In this document: in pieces, positions 19,556-30,020 of the stretch | Layout: every line of letters begins with the position of its first letter | How positions within the stretch are numbered: the first letter of the stretch is position 1 | Assembly: GCA_013306675.1 (NCBI GenBank) | Contig: JABLUY010000022.1 | Coordinates: 160,347 to 224,346 of the forward strand | Direction: 5' to 3' | DNA: 64,000 nt | Origin: Thraustochytrium sp. TN22 | Taxonomy: Eukaryota; Sar; Bigyra; Thraustochytrida; Thraustochytriidae | Made by a program: the position numbers and the translations under genes | The notes under the pieces: model-generated | Told to the model about the DNA's origin: nothing | The model's database searches: none | Seen by the model: the letters and a program-made list of their open reading frames with translations, nothing else

Positions 19556-20216
19556 GCGCCGCCGCCGCGAACTGCGCGGCGCGCGTGCGTGCGTGCGTGA
19601 GCGCAGCCGCGCTAGCGCCGCCGCCACTGCCGCACTAGCTCGCTCGCAGGCTCGCGCCGCCGCACCAGCGCCGCCCGCAGCCCGCCCGCAGCCCGCCGCG
19701 CCGCCGCGCGCGCGCTCCGCGCCGCGCCGCGCTGCCGCCGGGGCCTGACTGCCGCCGCGCGCCGCCGCGGCCGCCAGCGAGCAGCGCGGCAGCCAGGGCT
19801 GCCTGCCCGCCTGCTGCAGTGCTTGTCTGAGAGCCTGCAGTGCCACTGAAGGCTCGAGTCAGTCTACTGACAGTCAGAGTCCGCAAATGCCGCTGATGAG
19901 TCGATTAAAATATAAAAAGTCAGCTCTCGCTGACTGAGCCAGGGTCGGCCAGTGCTGACAGACAGCCAGGCAGGGTTTTAACTTTGAGTTGAGGCTACCG
20001 CGGCAACAGTGGGAAACAAAGATTGACCTAGTGACGGGAGTCGAGCCTACTGACAGAGCCGAGGCGCGCTCGCAGCCGCAGGTCGCGCGCGCGCGGTAGC
20101 GCGGGTAAGCGCGGCAGCGGCGCGCGCGCCCGGATCCGGGGCGCCCGGAAGCGGGGCGGCCGCGCGGCTCCGCTTCGTGGCCGCGGCGCGGCGGCGCGGC
20201 GGGCAGAGAGCGAGGG

Positions 20217-20282
<66 letters not shown>

Positions 20283-20328
20283 GCGGCGGCGGCGCGCGCG
20301 ACAGCGGGCGAGGGCGCGCCACGCCACG
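19476..20328. promoter_or_regulatory. Divergent PUS1/FHIP intergenic region with a TATA-like element
   Basis: The 853-base spacer has GCC-rich leaders on both sides and a lower-GC centre (about 19850-20040). The centre contains TATAAAAA at 19911-19918, about 410 bases before the FHIP start. Around it are repeated CTGACAGTCAG and GTCAGC...GCTGAC inverted motifs. A promoter role is inferred only from position and composition. Confidence 0.45.
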
Positions 20329-21419
20329 ATGCTGGCCAAGCTGCGGCGCACCGTCAAGGACCTTGCGCGGCAAGTGGCGGCCGAGCGGCCGGCGGTGGAG
20401 GACTTCAAGGAGCTCTGGGCCGCGGTGCAGGAGGAACATGACAGGCTGCTGCAGCAGGCCGGCGTGCAGCTGGACGACCCGCGGCTGCTGTCGCGCACGC
20501 AGATTCCGGCGAATTTGGACGCCATGGTGACGCTGCTGGTGAGGGAGGACCTGGGGCTCATCCGAGACTCGAACCGCGCCAATGGGGGCGCTGGCGCCGG
20601 CGGCGACCAGGACGACCCGGGCGGCAGCCACGCCGGCCCGCTGCGCGCCTGCCTCGAGTACACGCTCGAGAACCGCGTCTTCATCGACCTGTGCGCCAAG
20701 GGGCTCGCTGACCGGCCACGCGGCATGATGGCGCTCATCATCATCACCCTGCACCGGCTCATCGACAAGCTGCGGCACCCGCTCATCCCGTACAAGACGG
20801 CGCATGCGCCGCTGTGCCAGCTCATTCGCGTGGCGGCCGAGGTGGGCCAGGACGCTGCCCAGGAGCGCCTCGTGGCGCTGCTCAAGACGCTCTGGCTGCG
20901 CATGCGCAGCGACCCGTCGCAGCTGCAGTTCTTCTACGCCACCTCAGGCTCCTCCGGTAAGCTCGACCTCTTCACGGCGCTGCTGCCGCACGTCGTGGCG
21001 GACTCCGACACGGGTGAGCGCGCGCGCTACGCGGTGCTCTGCGTCTCCTCCATCTGCGATCCGGAGCTGCACGAGTACGTTGTGCGCCAGACCAAGTTCT
21101 GTGACATCCTCGCGCAGGGCCTTGTGGGCGCCTTTGAGGCGGTGCTCTCGGCGCACCGCGCGCGCGACCTCGCGCTCGAGCAGGACGGCGGCGAGGGCGC
21201 CGTTGTGCTTGCGCACCCAGACCACCCGAAGCTGCGAACGCCGGCCGACGACGCGGTGGACGACGCCGAGCGCCTCCTGCGCCTGCGATGGAAGTTCGCG
21301 CTCGCGCTCTCTACGCCGGGCATTTTCGCCGGCATTGACGTTAGTGAACAGGACCAAGACCAGGGCGCCGAGGCCAAGGCGGACGGCGACGCGGCCGACT
21401 CTGGCCCTGCCTCCGCGCT

Positions 21420-21452
<33 letters not shown>

Positions 21453-22950
21453 CGCACCGGCGCACGAGCTGCTCTCGCGTGCCGTGGTGGCGGCCGTGAG
21501 CACCGCGTTTTTGGAGGGCCCTCTTCGGGATGCCCTGCTGGAGACCCACGAAACCTCGGCGCGGGACGCCATGCTGGCCGTGGTCGTCCTGCTCGAGGCC
21601 GCCGCGGAAGCCGCCTCGGGTGCCGCGCTGCACGGGCCGCTGCAGTGGCGCTTGGTGTCCATGCTCGTGTCCCCGGCACTAGAGCCGGACCTGCGCAGGC
21701 TGGACCAGGAAGACGACGACAAGCTGGGCGAGGGCGCGGCGCCCCAAGACGCGCGCCTGCGCACCGAGCTGCTCGTCCGCATCGACTCCATGTCGCCGCA
21801 GGTGTGCGCCGCGGCGCTCAAGCTCTTCTCGGCGCTCTTGGACCTCAACGACGCGCGCGTGCTGCACAGCCTCGTGCTGCGCCAGCTCTATGGCGGCGCG
21901 CACCTCGAGGCGACTGGCGAGCCTGCCGGGGACGGCCTCCGCACGCCCACGCGCGGCCGCCGCGCGCGCGGTTCCGGCTCGCGCACGCCTCGCGGCGCCT
22001 CGGCTGGCGGTGGCGCCGTGGACTTCCTCGACAAGTACCCCGGGTCGCCCAAGCCGCCCGTCATTGGCTCGGGCCGCAAGGTCTCGGCCATCTCTGACCA
22101 GGAGCAGCGCGACCTCGTCGCCTTCGAGTCCTACCTCACCGACGAGCAGGCCCAGGCCGCCGCGCGCCTCGCCGCCTACACCTCGCCTGTGTCCAGCGCG
22201 CACGCGCGAACCTGCTCGCCGCAGAAGCGCTCGCGCGCCACGCACCGCCTCGCCGACACCACGTCCAAGGTCCTTGCCGCGGGCGATGCGGAGGAGGAGA
22301 CCGAGCCGGAGGCCAACGGGGAGGCCGCCGTGGACCAGGCGCAGGAGGAGGGCGCGCCTGCGCCCACCCCTGCGCTTGAGCCCGTCGAGGTCCCACAGCC
22401 CGCCAGCGGGCCCTTCGTCGAGGGCCTCTTTCTGGGCGTGATCCTCAACAAGCTAGAGCGCATGCTGGACAGCTCGCTCAAGGAGAATCTGCTCCTGACC
22501 GGCATTCTCGCCAAGCTCGCGCAGTGCCCGCACCGCGTCATCCACAGCTACCTCTTCGAGGAGGCCATCTCGGCGCGAGACTTTCGCGCGGCCTTTCAGG
22601 GCCGTCTGTGCGAGGCCTCGCCCTTTGACGGCACGCACTACGACGCCGCGCTCACGGTCAAGAAGGACGTGCGCACGCTGTCCAACGTGCTGGCCGGCGT
22701 CTGGCGCGAGGCGCAGGAGCGCGCCGCCGACCTGCAGCCGGAGTTTGCTCTGCAGCACGCTCACACGCGCGCACAGCTCGGCGTCGACGCCGACCTCGAG
22801 GCGGCGCGCGCCGTGCTCGCCGACTTTGGGCCCTCGCGCCAGCGCTTCGTCCAGGCCTATGTTGTCGTCGAGGAGTTCCTCAAGGAGCTCGCCTCCGTGC
22901 TCCAGGCCAAGCAAAATCTCGCCGTCCTCCAACTCGATCTTCAGGAGTGA
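20329..22950 (+). CDS. FHIP (FTS- and Hook-interacting protein, RAI16/FAM160) homologue
   Basis: This is an 873-residue protein. The helical-repeat N-terminal part has family blocks: DFKELWAAVQEEHDRLLQQ, RACLEYTLENRVFIDLCAKG, MMALIIITLHRLIDKLRHPL, LFTALLPHVVADSDTGERAR and YAVLCVSSICDPELHEYVV. A poly-Pro stretch (about 365-376) and a Ser/Arg/Ala-rich linker (about 540-680) separate it from a conserved C-terminal block (about 696-760, VEGLFLGVILNKLERMLDSS and LLTGILAKLAQCPHRVIHSY). In animals and fungi FHIP binds FTS and Hook and links early endosomes to cytoplasmic dynein. Linkers aside, length fits the family (about 750-1000). The start MLAKLRRTVKDL follows a (GGC)n-rich leader. Confidence 0.85.
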
Positions 22951-23559
22951 GGTGATCAGAGAGAAGAAAAAAGAGAGAGAGAGACGACTCGGAAACGCTG
23001 CCAGTGCCTGTCTCGCTCTTCGGCCGGCCAGCGGCTCCGCTCTGGCGCGCTCTGGCTGCTCTGCTCGCTGGCAGGCTCGCAACTTCGCAACAGCGGCCAA
23101 TCAGACATGATCGACTGGCCGGTCTGGCCACCACGTGGCAGTCTGGCACGGGAGCCCCGCCTCGGCCAGGGCCAGGCAGCCGCCAGCGCGCTGATCGCAC
23201 GCCGCCCACTCGGACATCGTCGGCCGGGCGCGGGTCTCCGAGTCGGTGCGTAGGTTACATCCAGGCCTAATCCAAGGTCAATCCACTGCAAGGAAGAAGA
23301 AAGCCAGAGTCCGGCTCACGGCGGCCGACCTAGCTGGCTGGTCAGCGCCTGCGCGCGACGCGCGGACGGCGGCAGTCGCGCTGCCGCAGGCGAGCGCGCA
23401 GGCACAGACAGGGGCAGACGCGCGGGCAGCGCGGAGCGCGCGGAGCGCGGAGCGCGCGCGCGGGCGCGCACGCACGCTCGCACGGCCGCACGCCAACGCA
23501 ACTCGAGAGCGCGCAAGGCAAGGTGGGAGCAGGCAGGCAGGCAGGCCTGCCGCCGCGCC
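22951..23559. other. Intergenic region between FHIP and the next plus-strand gene
   Basis: A short purine-rich stretch (22970-22985) follows the FHIP stop. The rest is GC-rich, with GCGCGG-type runs near 23430-23480 and (GGCA)n near 23530-23555 just before the next ATG. No additional gene is supported. Confidence 0.4.
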
Positions 23560-24246
23560 ATGGCTACGGGCTGCGACGTGTCCGCGGCCGGGTGGGCGTG
23601 CGACGACGAGGCGCAAGCGTGCTTCGCAGACGATGAATGCAGGGACGCCTTCGAGAGCTCGGACTTCTTGGAGAGCCTGAACTCCTACAAGGGCAGGGAC
23701 CTGATGTGCTGCTTGTACAATTTCTCGCCCGAGTGCGCCGATCTTGTCGAGGAGCACTTGGACTACTACGAGGACGACGACCGAAAGGGCGTGATCGATC
23801 AGTTTGAGGAATCCTGCATCGATGACGACGACGGCGTTGGTATCGGTGTGATCGCAGGCTGTGCGGTCGCCGCTGCCTTCGTCGTCCTCGTCGTGTGCCT
23901 TTGCGTCTGCTGCTGCAAGCGCCGCAGCTCGCAAAAGCCACCCGTTCAAAAGCATCAGGCGACCGCCGCCGCTGCGCAGCCGGAACCGCAACCGCAGCCG
24001 CAGCCGACGGTGCAGCAGCAGCAGTCGCGGCCCACGCCAACCCAGGCATACCCGACGGTTGCCACGTCCACGAGCTACAACGAGATCCCCGTCGCCAGCG
24101 CCGTCCCTTACAACGCCAGCGACGTTGTGCACCACGCGCACGCCGTCCCTGTGCATGACTCGCAAGGGCCGCCCACCTCAACGGCCCGTCGCTCGGGCTC
24201 CGACTCTGATCGCAACGACGCCGCCGGCGTCGTGACGGTCCTGTGA
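23560..24246 (+). CDS. Small single-pass membrane protein with a Cys- and Asp/Glu-rich N-terminal domain
   Basis: This is a 228-residue protein of unknown family. Residues 1-90 carry about ten cysteines among many acidic residues (GWACDDEAQACFADDECRDA; LMCCLYNFSPECADLVEEHL; ESCIDDDD). One transmembrane helix spans about 93-118 (VGIGVIAGCAVAAAFVVLVV) and ends in CLCVCCCKRR, a likely palmitoylation and stop-transfer site. The C-terminal 100 residues are Gln/Pro/Ser/Thr-rich (PEPQPQPQPTVQQQQ) with one YNEI and a C-terminal VTVL. No cleavable signal peptide is seen, so an N-out signal-anchor arrangement with a disulfide-bonded outer domain is inferred. Confidence 0.75.
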   Translation: MATGCDVSAAGWACDDEAQACFADDECRDAFESSDFLESLNSYKGRDLMCCLYNFSPECADLVEEHLDYYEDDDRKGVIDQFEESCIDDDDGVGIGVIAGCAVAAAFVVLVVCLCVCCCKRRSSQKPPVQKHQATAAAAQPEPQPQPQPTVQQQQSRPTPTQAYPTVATSTSYNEIPVASAVPYNASDVVHHAHAVPVHDSQGPPTSTARRSGSDSDRNDAAGVVTVL

Positions 24247-24960
24247 GACCCACCAACGCCTTCGAGCCTCTTCACGTTGTAGCCTAGCCTTCGTAGCCCA
24301 AGTGGGAAAGTAGGTGGGCCGTCCCTGCCCACCGCCCCGCCAACCAACCTAACGTTACCTTTCACCGACTCCAGACACTTGAGAAGAGAAGAGACCTCGA
24401 CGATGAACGAGTGCCTCCGGGGCCGGGCACTGGCCCAGGCCACTGGCCCGGCCACTGCAGCGTCCAGCCCACACAAGCGTGCAAGCAGGCGCACACCCGA
24501 ATGCACACCCGGTCCCGCACGACCCTGAGCACACCATAGCCGGGTGGCCCGCCGGGGCGCGCTCGGCGCGGCGCTCCAGAGCGCCAAGGGCTGCGCTGCG
24601 CGGCGGCGCGCGGGCGGGCGGCGCGCCGGCGGCGGGCGCGCGCGGCGCTGCACTGCGCTGCGCGCGGCGCGGCGCGGCGCGGCTGGCTGGCTGGCTGGCT
24701 GGCCGGCGCGCGGGCGGCGCGCGCGCGTGGGCGCGGCGGGCGCGGCGCGGCGCGGCGCGGCGCGGCGGCTGGTCGTAGATCCGCCGCGGTCGCGCCTTCT
24801 TCGCTCGCTCGCTCCTAGCCTCGGCGCGGTACGGCGCGGCGCGGCGGCGCGGCGCGGCGAGGCGAGGCGAGGCACGGGCGCGGCTTCGCTCTCGTGCGCG
24901 CTCCCGTGCTCGTGCTCGTGCTCGCTTGCTCGCTTGCTCGCTAGCGCGCGCAAGGCGCGC
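24247..24960. other. Intergenic, extremely GC-rich leader region
   Basis: After about 200 bases of lower GC, the DNA from 24540 to 24960 is almost pure G+C with GCGCGG, GGCT (24680-24700) and GGCGCGGCGA repeats. It is open in several frames with Arg/Ala/Gly translations. No gene is supported, though the downstream frame is open back to an ATG at 24544. Confidence 0.45.
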
Positions 24961-27090
24961 ATGGCTGGCGTGGCCACCATGCAGCCGCCGCAGCAGCAGG
25001 CGCCGGCCGTGGGCAAGGCGGCGCGCAAGCGCAAGAAGGTCAAGACGGACTACTTCGGGTACGACCCGAGCATCGTGGTGATGGAGGGCGACCCGCGGCT
25101 GTCGCCGCCGCCGAGCTGGTTCGGCGTGAACTATCACCCGTCGCAACCCATCAGCAACTCGTGGCAGGAGTGGTCCGGGGCGGACGTGGCCATGTTTGAC
25201 ATCTCCAAGAACAAGGCCATACCACTGCCGGCGGAGAGCTCACTGGCGCAGGACTCGCTCAAGCGCCGCAGGAATCACCACCAGCGGCTGGGCGCGCCTA
25301 CCGCGCCCGGCGCAGCCGGCCCTGTCGTGAAGAGGTCCAAGAAGCCAATTAGCAATATGACGCTGCACCCGTTCCAGCCCACACGCAACGAGTGGACCGA
25401 CTGGTACTCTTCGGTGGACTACGACCCGGACGCCACGCCACCGCGCGAGCTCACGCCTGTGCCGCCGCATCAACGGAGCGCGCCAGCCGCCGCCGGCGCC
25501 GCCGGGCGCTGCGTCGCCGCCGGAGCGCCCGGCGCCTGGGCTACGCCTAGCACGGCGCCTTCCTCAGGAACCGCCAGCACGGCTGCTGCCGCCGCGGCGG
25601 CGCCCCCTTATGGCGGTGGCACGGCTACTCCGGCTCCCGGCGGGCCCCATCAACACCAGGATGTCATGGCGCCCGTGCCGGAGCTCCGTCCTCTGCACAT
25701 GGCGCCGCAGCCACCAGCGGCGACTCCGTCAACAGTACCTGGACCACCACGCGCCCCGCCGGCGCTCCACGTGCACGCGGCGGCGGTCTCGAGCAGCGCG
25801 TCGCCGTCGACGACGACGTCGCCGGCGTCCGTCGCGACGAGCCGGTCTGCGCAACCGTCCGCGGCGCGAACGCAGTCCTCGTCGCCCAGGTCGGCCTCCT
25901 CCTCGCTCTCCAGGGCGAGCTCTGTGGTGTCGGAGCCCATGCGATCGCCACCGGCGCCGCCGCGCGGTGCCATGCGCGGCGTCACGGGGGGCGTGACGGC
26001 GGCGGGTACTGTGGCGGGTGCGTCTCCGGCCGGGGCGAACGGAGGCGGCGCGCAGCAGGGAGCCGTGCGCGCCCTCATCCCAGTGCCGCCGCCGGCGAGC
26101 CGCAACGGCAACAGGGACATGGAGGAGGAGGAGGACCTGGTGTCGGCGCTCAAGGAGGCGTGGGACGCGAACGAGCTGAAGCGGTCCTGGGCCATGTCCG
26201 GGGAAGACATGGACCAGCCCATCGAGGTGCGCAACAAGATCCTGGCCAAGCTGAACCGCATGCGCAAGGGCATGTACCAGTTCCAGATCGAGCAGCACCG
26301 CAGCCACCTTTTGGAGCTCATGCGCGTGCTCAGCACGCGCAAGGAGACGTATAGCGCCCACGAGCGCGCCCTCATTGGGCTCGCGCTCGCGGGCGACAGC
26401 ACCGACGGCCACGCGATCTCGCACGAGCACTGCGAGCACCGCCACAAGGACGAGAAACTGCGCGCCGGAACGATCGGCACGCCTGCCGCGACGGACGGCT
26501 TCGACCCGGAGAAGGCGCGCGCCAAGCTCATGGAGGAGCTCGCCACCAAGATGCACGTGCGCCGCATGCTGGTGTTTTTGCAGCAGGACGCCAAGACGCG
26601 CGTCGGCATCGCTGATCGCGCCTTCCACCAGATCCAGGTCGCCACGCGCGAGCTCCTGCACGCCTCGCTGGCCGCGCTGCTGCTTGCGGTGCCCCCGGGC
26701 GACGTTGGCGCGCCCGCGCCGCTCGGCACGGCGCACGCCGTGCAAGCTGCCGTTGGCCTCTCCGCGCAGCAGCGCCACAGCGCAGCGCAGGCCGCCGCGC
26801 CCGGCGCCGCGGACGTGCGCGCCGACTACGTGCGCGCGCTCGCCTTGCACCGGGTGGTGGTGTTTTTGCGCCGTCGCCTCTTCCCGCCCGAGGCCGCCGC
26901 CACCAACGCGAGGATCACCGACACGCTCAGCGACAAGCAGGTGCACAAGCTTCTGGCGCGCGTTGCCTCGCGCGAGGTCTTTGTGGACTCCACCGACCCG
27001 ATGGAGAACCTGCTCGACCAGATTCGCCGTCTGTCACTTCTTGCAGCGCCCGGCGCCCGTCCTGCTGCAAACGAGGCGAACGCGTCCTGA
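24961..27090 (+). CDS. Nuclear-type protein with a duplicated HPxQPxxNxWxxW motif
   Basis: This is a 709-residue protein of unknown family. It opens with a basic cluster (AARKRKKVKTDYFGYDPS) that could be a nuclear signal. A 13-residue motif, HPxQPxxNxWxxW, occurs twice: at 59-71 (HPSQPISNSWQEW) and 136-148 (HPFQPTRNEWTDW), each followed by an acidic stretch. Residues about 160-375 are Ala/Pro/Ser/Thr-rich. The conserved-looking C-terminal part (about 380-690) is helical: LVSALKEAWDANELKRSW, VRNKILAKLNRMRKGMYQFQ, LLELMRVLSTRKETYSAHER, KLMEELATKMHVRRMLVFLQ, ALALHRVVVFLRRRLFPPEA. The ATG at 24544 is rejected because its extension is GC-repeat translation. A regulatory role is a guess from composition. 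Confidence 0.8.
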   Translation: MAGVATMQPPQQQAPAVGKAARKRKKVKTDYFGYDPSIVVMEGDPRLSPPPSWFGVNYHPSQPISNSWQEWSGADVAMFDISKNKAIPLPAESSLAQDSLKRRRNHHQRLGAPTAPGAAGPVVKRSKKPISNMTLHPFQPTRNEWTDWYSSVDYDPDATPPRELTPVPPHQRSAPAAAGAAGRCVAAGAPGAWATPSTAPSSGTASTAAAAAAAPPYGGGTATPAPGGPHQHQDVMAPVPELRPLHMAPQPPAATPSTVPGPPRAPPALHVHAAAVSSSASPSTTTSPASVATSRSAQPSAARTQSSSPRSASSSLSRASSVVSEPMRSPPAPPRGAMRGVTGGVTAAGTVAGASPAGANGGGAQQGAVRALIPVPPPASRNGNRDMEEEEDLVSALKEAWDANELKRSWAMSGEDMDQPIEVRNKILAKLNRMRKGMYQFQIEQHRSHLLELMRVLSTRKETYSAHERALIGLALAGDSTDGHAISHEHCEHRHKDEKLRAGTIGTPAATDGFDPEKARAKLMEELATKMHVRRMLVFLQQDAKTRVGIADRAFHQIQVATRELLHASLAALLLAVPPGDVGAPAPLGTAHAVQAAVGLSAQQRHSAAQAAAPGAADVRADYVRALALHRVVVFLRRRLFPPEAAATNARITDTLSDKQVHKLLARVASREVFVDSTDPMENLLDQIRRLSLLAAPGARPAANEANAS

Positions 27091-27631
27091 CAGTGAGGTC
27101 GCCGTCCGCCGCCTGTAGACTATGATTTGGCTCCTTTCTGGGCTGTCGCTTTTTTGGACGGCCAAAAGGAGGGCGCGTACGTAGCCGAGGAACCCATGAA
27201 ACAAAACTTATACAAACTATGATTCTTTGGGCCGCCGCCGCAACGCAAGGCAAATCGCAATCGTCATCATCAATTTCATTGTCACATTGGCGAGTGAGCA
27301 CACAACGGTGCCACGCAAATACGTACGTACGGGGAGGAGAACACGAGTGACGAGCACGAGTGACGAGGAGAATGAGGAGAATGACAGCTGGAGCAGGAGC
27401 GGGGAAAATGTGCTAGAAGGCGCAAGGGCAGGTAGGCAGGCAGGCAGGCAGACGCGCATGCCAACCAGGCAGGCACACAGAGTGCCGGAAGTCGGTCGCT
27501 CACTCACGCCCGTTCGCACTCTCTGAGCTCTCGCTCTCTCTCTTCCACTCTCTTCCACTCTCTTCCACTCTCTAACTCTCTCTCTCTCTCTGCGCTCTTG
27601 ATCTCTTTTGCTTGCTCCGAGCCGACTCATT
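27091..27631. other. Convergent 3' flanks with CT-rich microsatellites
   Basis: The 540-base gap between two stops has markedly lower GC. It contains (GGCA)n at 27430-27450 and a CT-rich block at about 27525-27592, with three copies of TCTTCCACTC followed by (CT)n. No gene is supported. Confidence 0.55.
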
Positions 27632-28825
27632 TTAATTGGTGGAGCTCTTGGCAAACTTGCGCCACAAGATGAAGCGCAGAATGATGGCGCAAATCTGCTC
27701 GTAGGCAGCGAACATAAAGGCGGACGTGAGGCAGGTCTGCAGGAGCTTGGCCTCCATGCCGGTGTATAGCCCCGGAACACCCGAAGTGCGGTAAATGTCG
27801 CGCAGGCACGAGAGCGTGGTGAGAGAGCCGCCGGCCTTGGACGCGCCGTCCGTGGCCTCGGACGCCTCGGCACGCCGCTTCGCCTCAGCACGCATGCGCG
27901 TCTGCGCCACCTGCAGCGGGTAGGTGACAATGGTGGCGATCATCTTGGCCGTGGCGCCCAGTGCCAGGTACTCGAGGCTGGAGAGCTCGGTGCCGACCAC
28001 GGCCTCGCTCACGACCTCCTCCGTGGCGCCCTCCATGACGTCGCCGAAGTGCGCCAGGTCGCGCGCCGTGGGCTCCATCTTGAGCCGAAGGCGCAGCAGC
28101 GCGTTCTTGAGCCACTCATACGAGGCGAACTGCACCGACGGGTTCGACACGAGGATGAGCGAGGGGCCCAGGCCGGACCAGAGCGCGCCCAGACCGTCGC
28201 GCTTGGCGATCTTGACCACGGCGTCCGCCATGCCCGAGAAGGCCTCCTCGTCGGCCGGCGCCGGCGCCGGCGCCGACGCCGGCGGCGCCGGCGCCGATGC
28301 CTTCTTGGCCTCCTGGTCGTCCTCCGCGGGCTGCGGCTGGGGCTGCGGCTTGGCGGCCGGGCGCGGCATGCGCTGCACGGCGAGGCGCATGTAGGCGACC
28401 CAGAGCGGCGTGGTGAGCAGCACGTTGAGCGTGCCGGCGACCGAGGCCAGGATGAGGTTGCTGATGGGGCCGTTCGGGTCGGCCAGCACGCCGCGCGGCT
28501 TGCCGCGGCGCAGCACGTACTGCAGGCCCGCGCGCAGCGCCGTGAACCAATAAAAGTAGACAAAGTTGCTGGTCCCCAGCGCCACCAGCATGGGCTGCAA
28601 GCCGGCGTACAGCCCTTGCCAGCCCTCCTCGCGCACGATGGCGCGCATCACCTCCAGCACGCCGCCGCTCTTCTTGTCGCGCGACAGCTGCTTGATGGTC
28701 CTCACGCGGTCCAGGGGGTACGTGAGCGCCATGGCCACCACGCTGCCCACCGACCCGGACACCGCATGCGCCAGCGTCGTGCGCGACAGCAGCGTGTTCA
28801 CGCCGCCCTCCTCGCCCTTGCCCAT
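27632..28825 (-). CDS. Mitochondrial-carrier-family protein, PMP34/SLC25A17-like (peroxisomal)
   Basis: This 397-residue carrier has three homologous repeats. Repeat signatures are YPLDRVRTIKQ (about 36), TPLWVAYMR (repeat 2, the atypical PLW form) and YPLQVAQTRMR (repeat 3). Blocks diagnostic of the PMP34 branch are GTSNFVYFYWFTALR, SNPSVQFASYEWLKNALLRL and GMEAKLLQTCLTSAFMFAAY. PMP34-type carriers exchange CoA, FAD and NAD across the peroxisomal membrane. An Ala/Pro/Gln-rich insertion (about 150-190) lengthens the loop after repeat 2. The start MGKGEEGGVNT gives a normal carrier N-terminus; the ATG at 29011 does not. An acyl-CoA oxidase with a peroxisomal signal lies 13 kb to the right. Confidence 0.87.
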   Translation of the reverse strand: MGKGEEGGVNTLLSRTTLAHAVSGSVGSVVAMALTYPLDRVRTIKQLSRDKKSGGVLEVMRAIVREEGWQGLYAGLQPMLVALGTSNFVYFYWFTALRAGLQYVLRRGKPRGVLADPNGPISNLILASVAGTLNVLLTTPLWVAYMRLAVQRMPRPAAKPQPQPQPAEDDQEAKKASAPAPPASAPAPAPADEEAFSGMADAVVKIAKRDGLGALWSGLGPSLILVSNPSVQFASYEWLKNALLRLRLKMEPTARDLAHFGDVMEGATEEVVSEAVVGTELSSLEYLALGATAKMIATIVTYPLQVAQTRMRAEAKRRAEASEATDGASKAGGSLTTLSCLRDIYRTSGVPGLYTGMEAKLLQTCLTSAFMFAAYEQICAIILRFILWRKFAKSSTN

Positions 28826-29715
28826 GCTGCCGCCCGGCGCGCCGCGACGCCGCCCCTGCCCTGCTGCGCGCCACCAATGCTTTCTGCTCCTCGCGTCCTC
28901 GTCGCGCGCGCGACGACCGTGACTCGACCAATCGCCCTTCTGCACTCTGCGTGTGTGGAATCGACCAGCCAGCCAATCAGTGCCACTGCGATCAGCGCCC
29001 GTGAGGCGCAACTTGCAGCCAGGCCAGGGTCTCGCTCTGCACGCACTGCGACAGCCAAGCCTGCCTGCCCTCCTGCAGTGCCGCCAGCACGACAGTCGTC
29101 AGTCCTCAGCTCCGAGTCCAGGTCGAGCCTCAGCTCATCAGTGCCATCACCAAGCATGCATCGAGGCCTGCATCGCCTGGGAAATGAAGGCCTCCTGGTC
29201 CGCCCTCGGCTGCGCATTGCCTCGCCTGCCCAGCGCGAGCCTTGGCCTCTTCTTCGCCAGCGACCACGAGCGGACTTCATTCCTACGCCTGCATGGTCAT
29301 TGGCCAAGTTACCGGAGGGTGGCGAACGGCGCCTGCTCGTAGATGGCGGCGGGATCGGAGCCCGGCTGGCCGGCGTAGCCGAGCTAGTAGGTTGCAAGTG
29401 GCTCGAGAGCTAGCTTGGCGAGGCGGTGGCGAGGAGAGCGCGCTGCGCAGGAAAGTGGAGGAGGAGTGCAAGATGGCGGCGCGGAGGAGAGGAGCTGGAA
29501 TGAGCAGCGAGTCTCGGGGAGCTCGGAGTCGGAGCACGGCGCACGGCGTGCGAGGAGGGAGGATCGAGCTAGCGCGCACGCAGATGCTGACTGCTTTTGA
29601 AGTTAACTGGAGCAAGGAAAGAAAGATAGAGAGAGAGAGAGAAGGAGAAAGGCTGGCTACACATGCTGAGCTGGCCGCGATGCGCTGGTCCCTCGAGCAT
29701 AGGCCCACCATGGAC
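28826..29715. other. Region upstream of the carrier gene
   Basis: The DNA has moderate GC, with AGCC/CAGC repeats near 28965-29110 and GAGAGAGA near 29626-29640. Open frames on both strands give no recognisable domain. It probably contains the carrier promoter and the far 3' flank of the Cys-cluster gene. Confidence 0.4.
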
Positions 29716-30020
29716 GAGGGGAGGTGACAGAAGCATACAGGACGTGGCGCGGGAAGAGGTCCACGGCGCGAAAAGGCCACTCCGCAGCGACAAGCGGGCT
29801 GGTGGGGTCCGAGGGGAGGTGACAGAAGCATACAGGACGTGGCGCGGGAAGAGGTCCACGGCGCGAAAAGGCTGCTCCGCAGCGACAATCGGGCTGGTGG
29901 GGTCCGAGGGGAGGTGACAGAGGCGCAGAATCGGATGGACAGTCAATACAGGACGTGGCGCGGGAAGAGGTCCACGGCGCGAAAAGGCTGCTCCGCAGCG
30001 ACAAGCGGGTTGGTGGGGTC
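29716..30020. repeat. 95-bp tandem repeat, three copies, overlapping a gene 3' end
   Basis: Copies are 29716-29810 and 29811-29905 (95 bp each) and 29906-30020 (115 bp, with an altered, 20-bp longer segment near 29920-29945). Shared blocks include GACGTGGCGCGGGAAGAGGT and GGGCTGGTGGGGTCC. On the minus strand each copy spells the same peptide motif, PFRAVDLFPRHVLY or its close relative in another frame. The right-hand copy supplies the last codons of the Cys-cluster gene; the others lie beyond its stop. Confidence 0.92.

Noticed and set aside
29242-29727. 161-codon plus-strand frame
   Set aside because: Runs through a GAGA repeat and into the 95-bp repeat; no domain, and composition changes abruptly along it.
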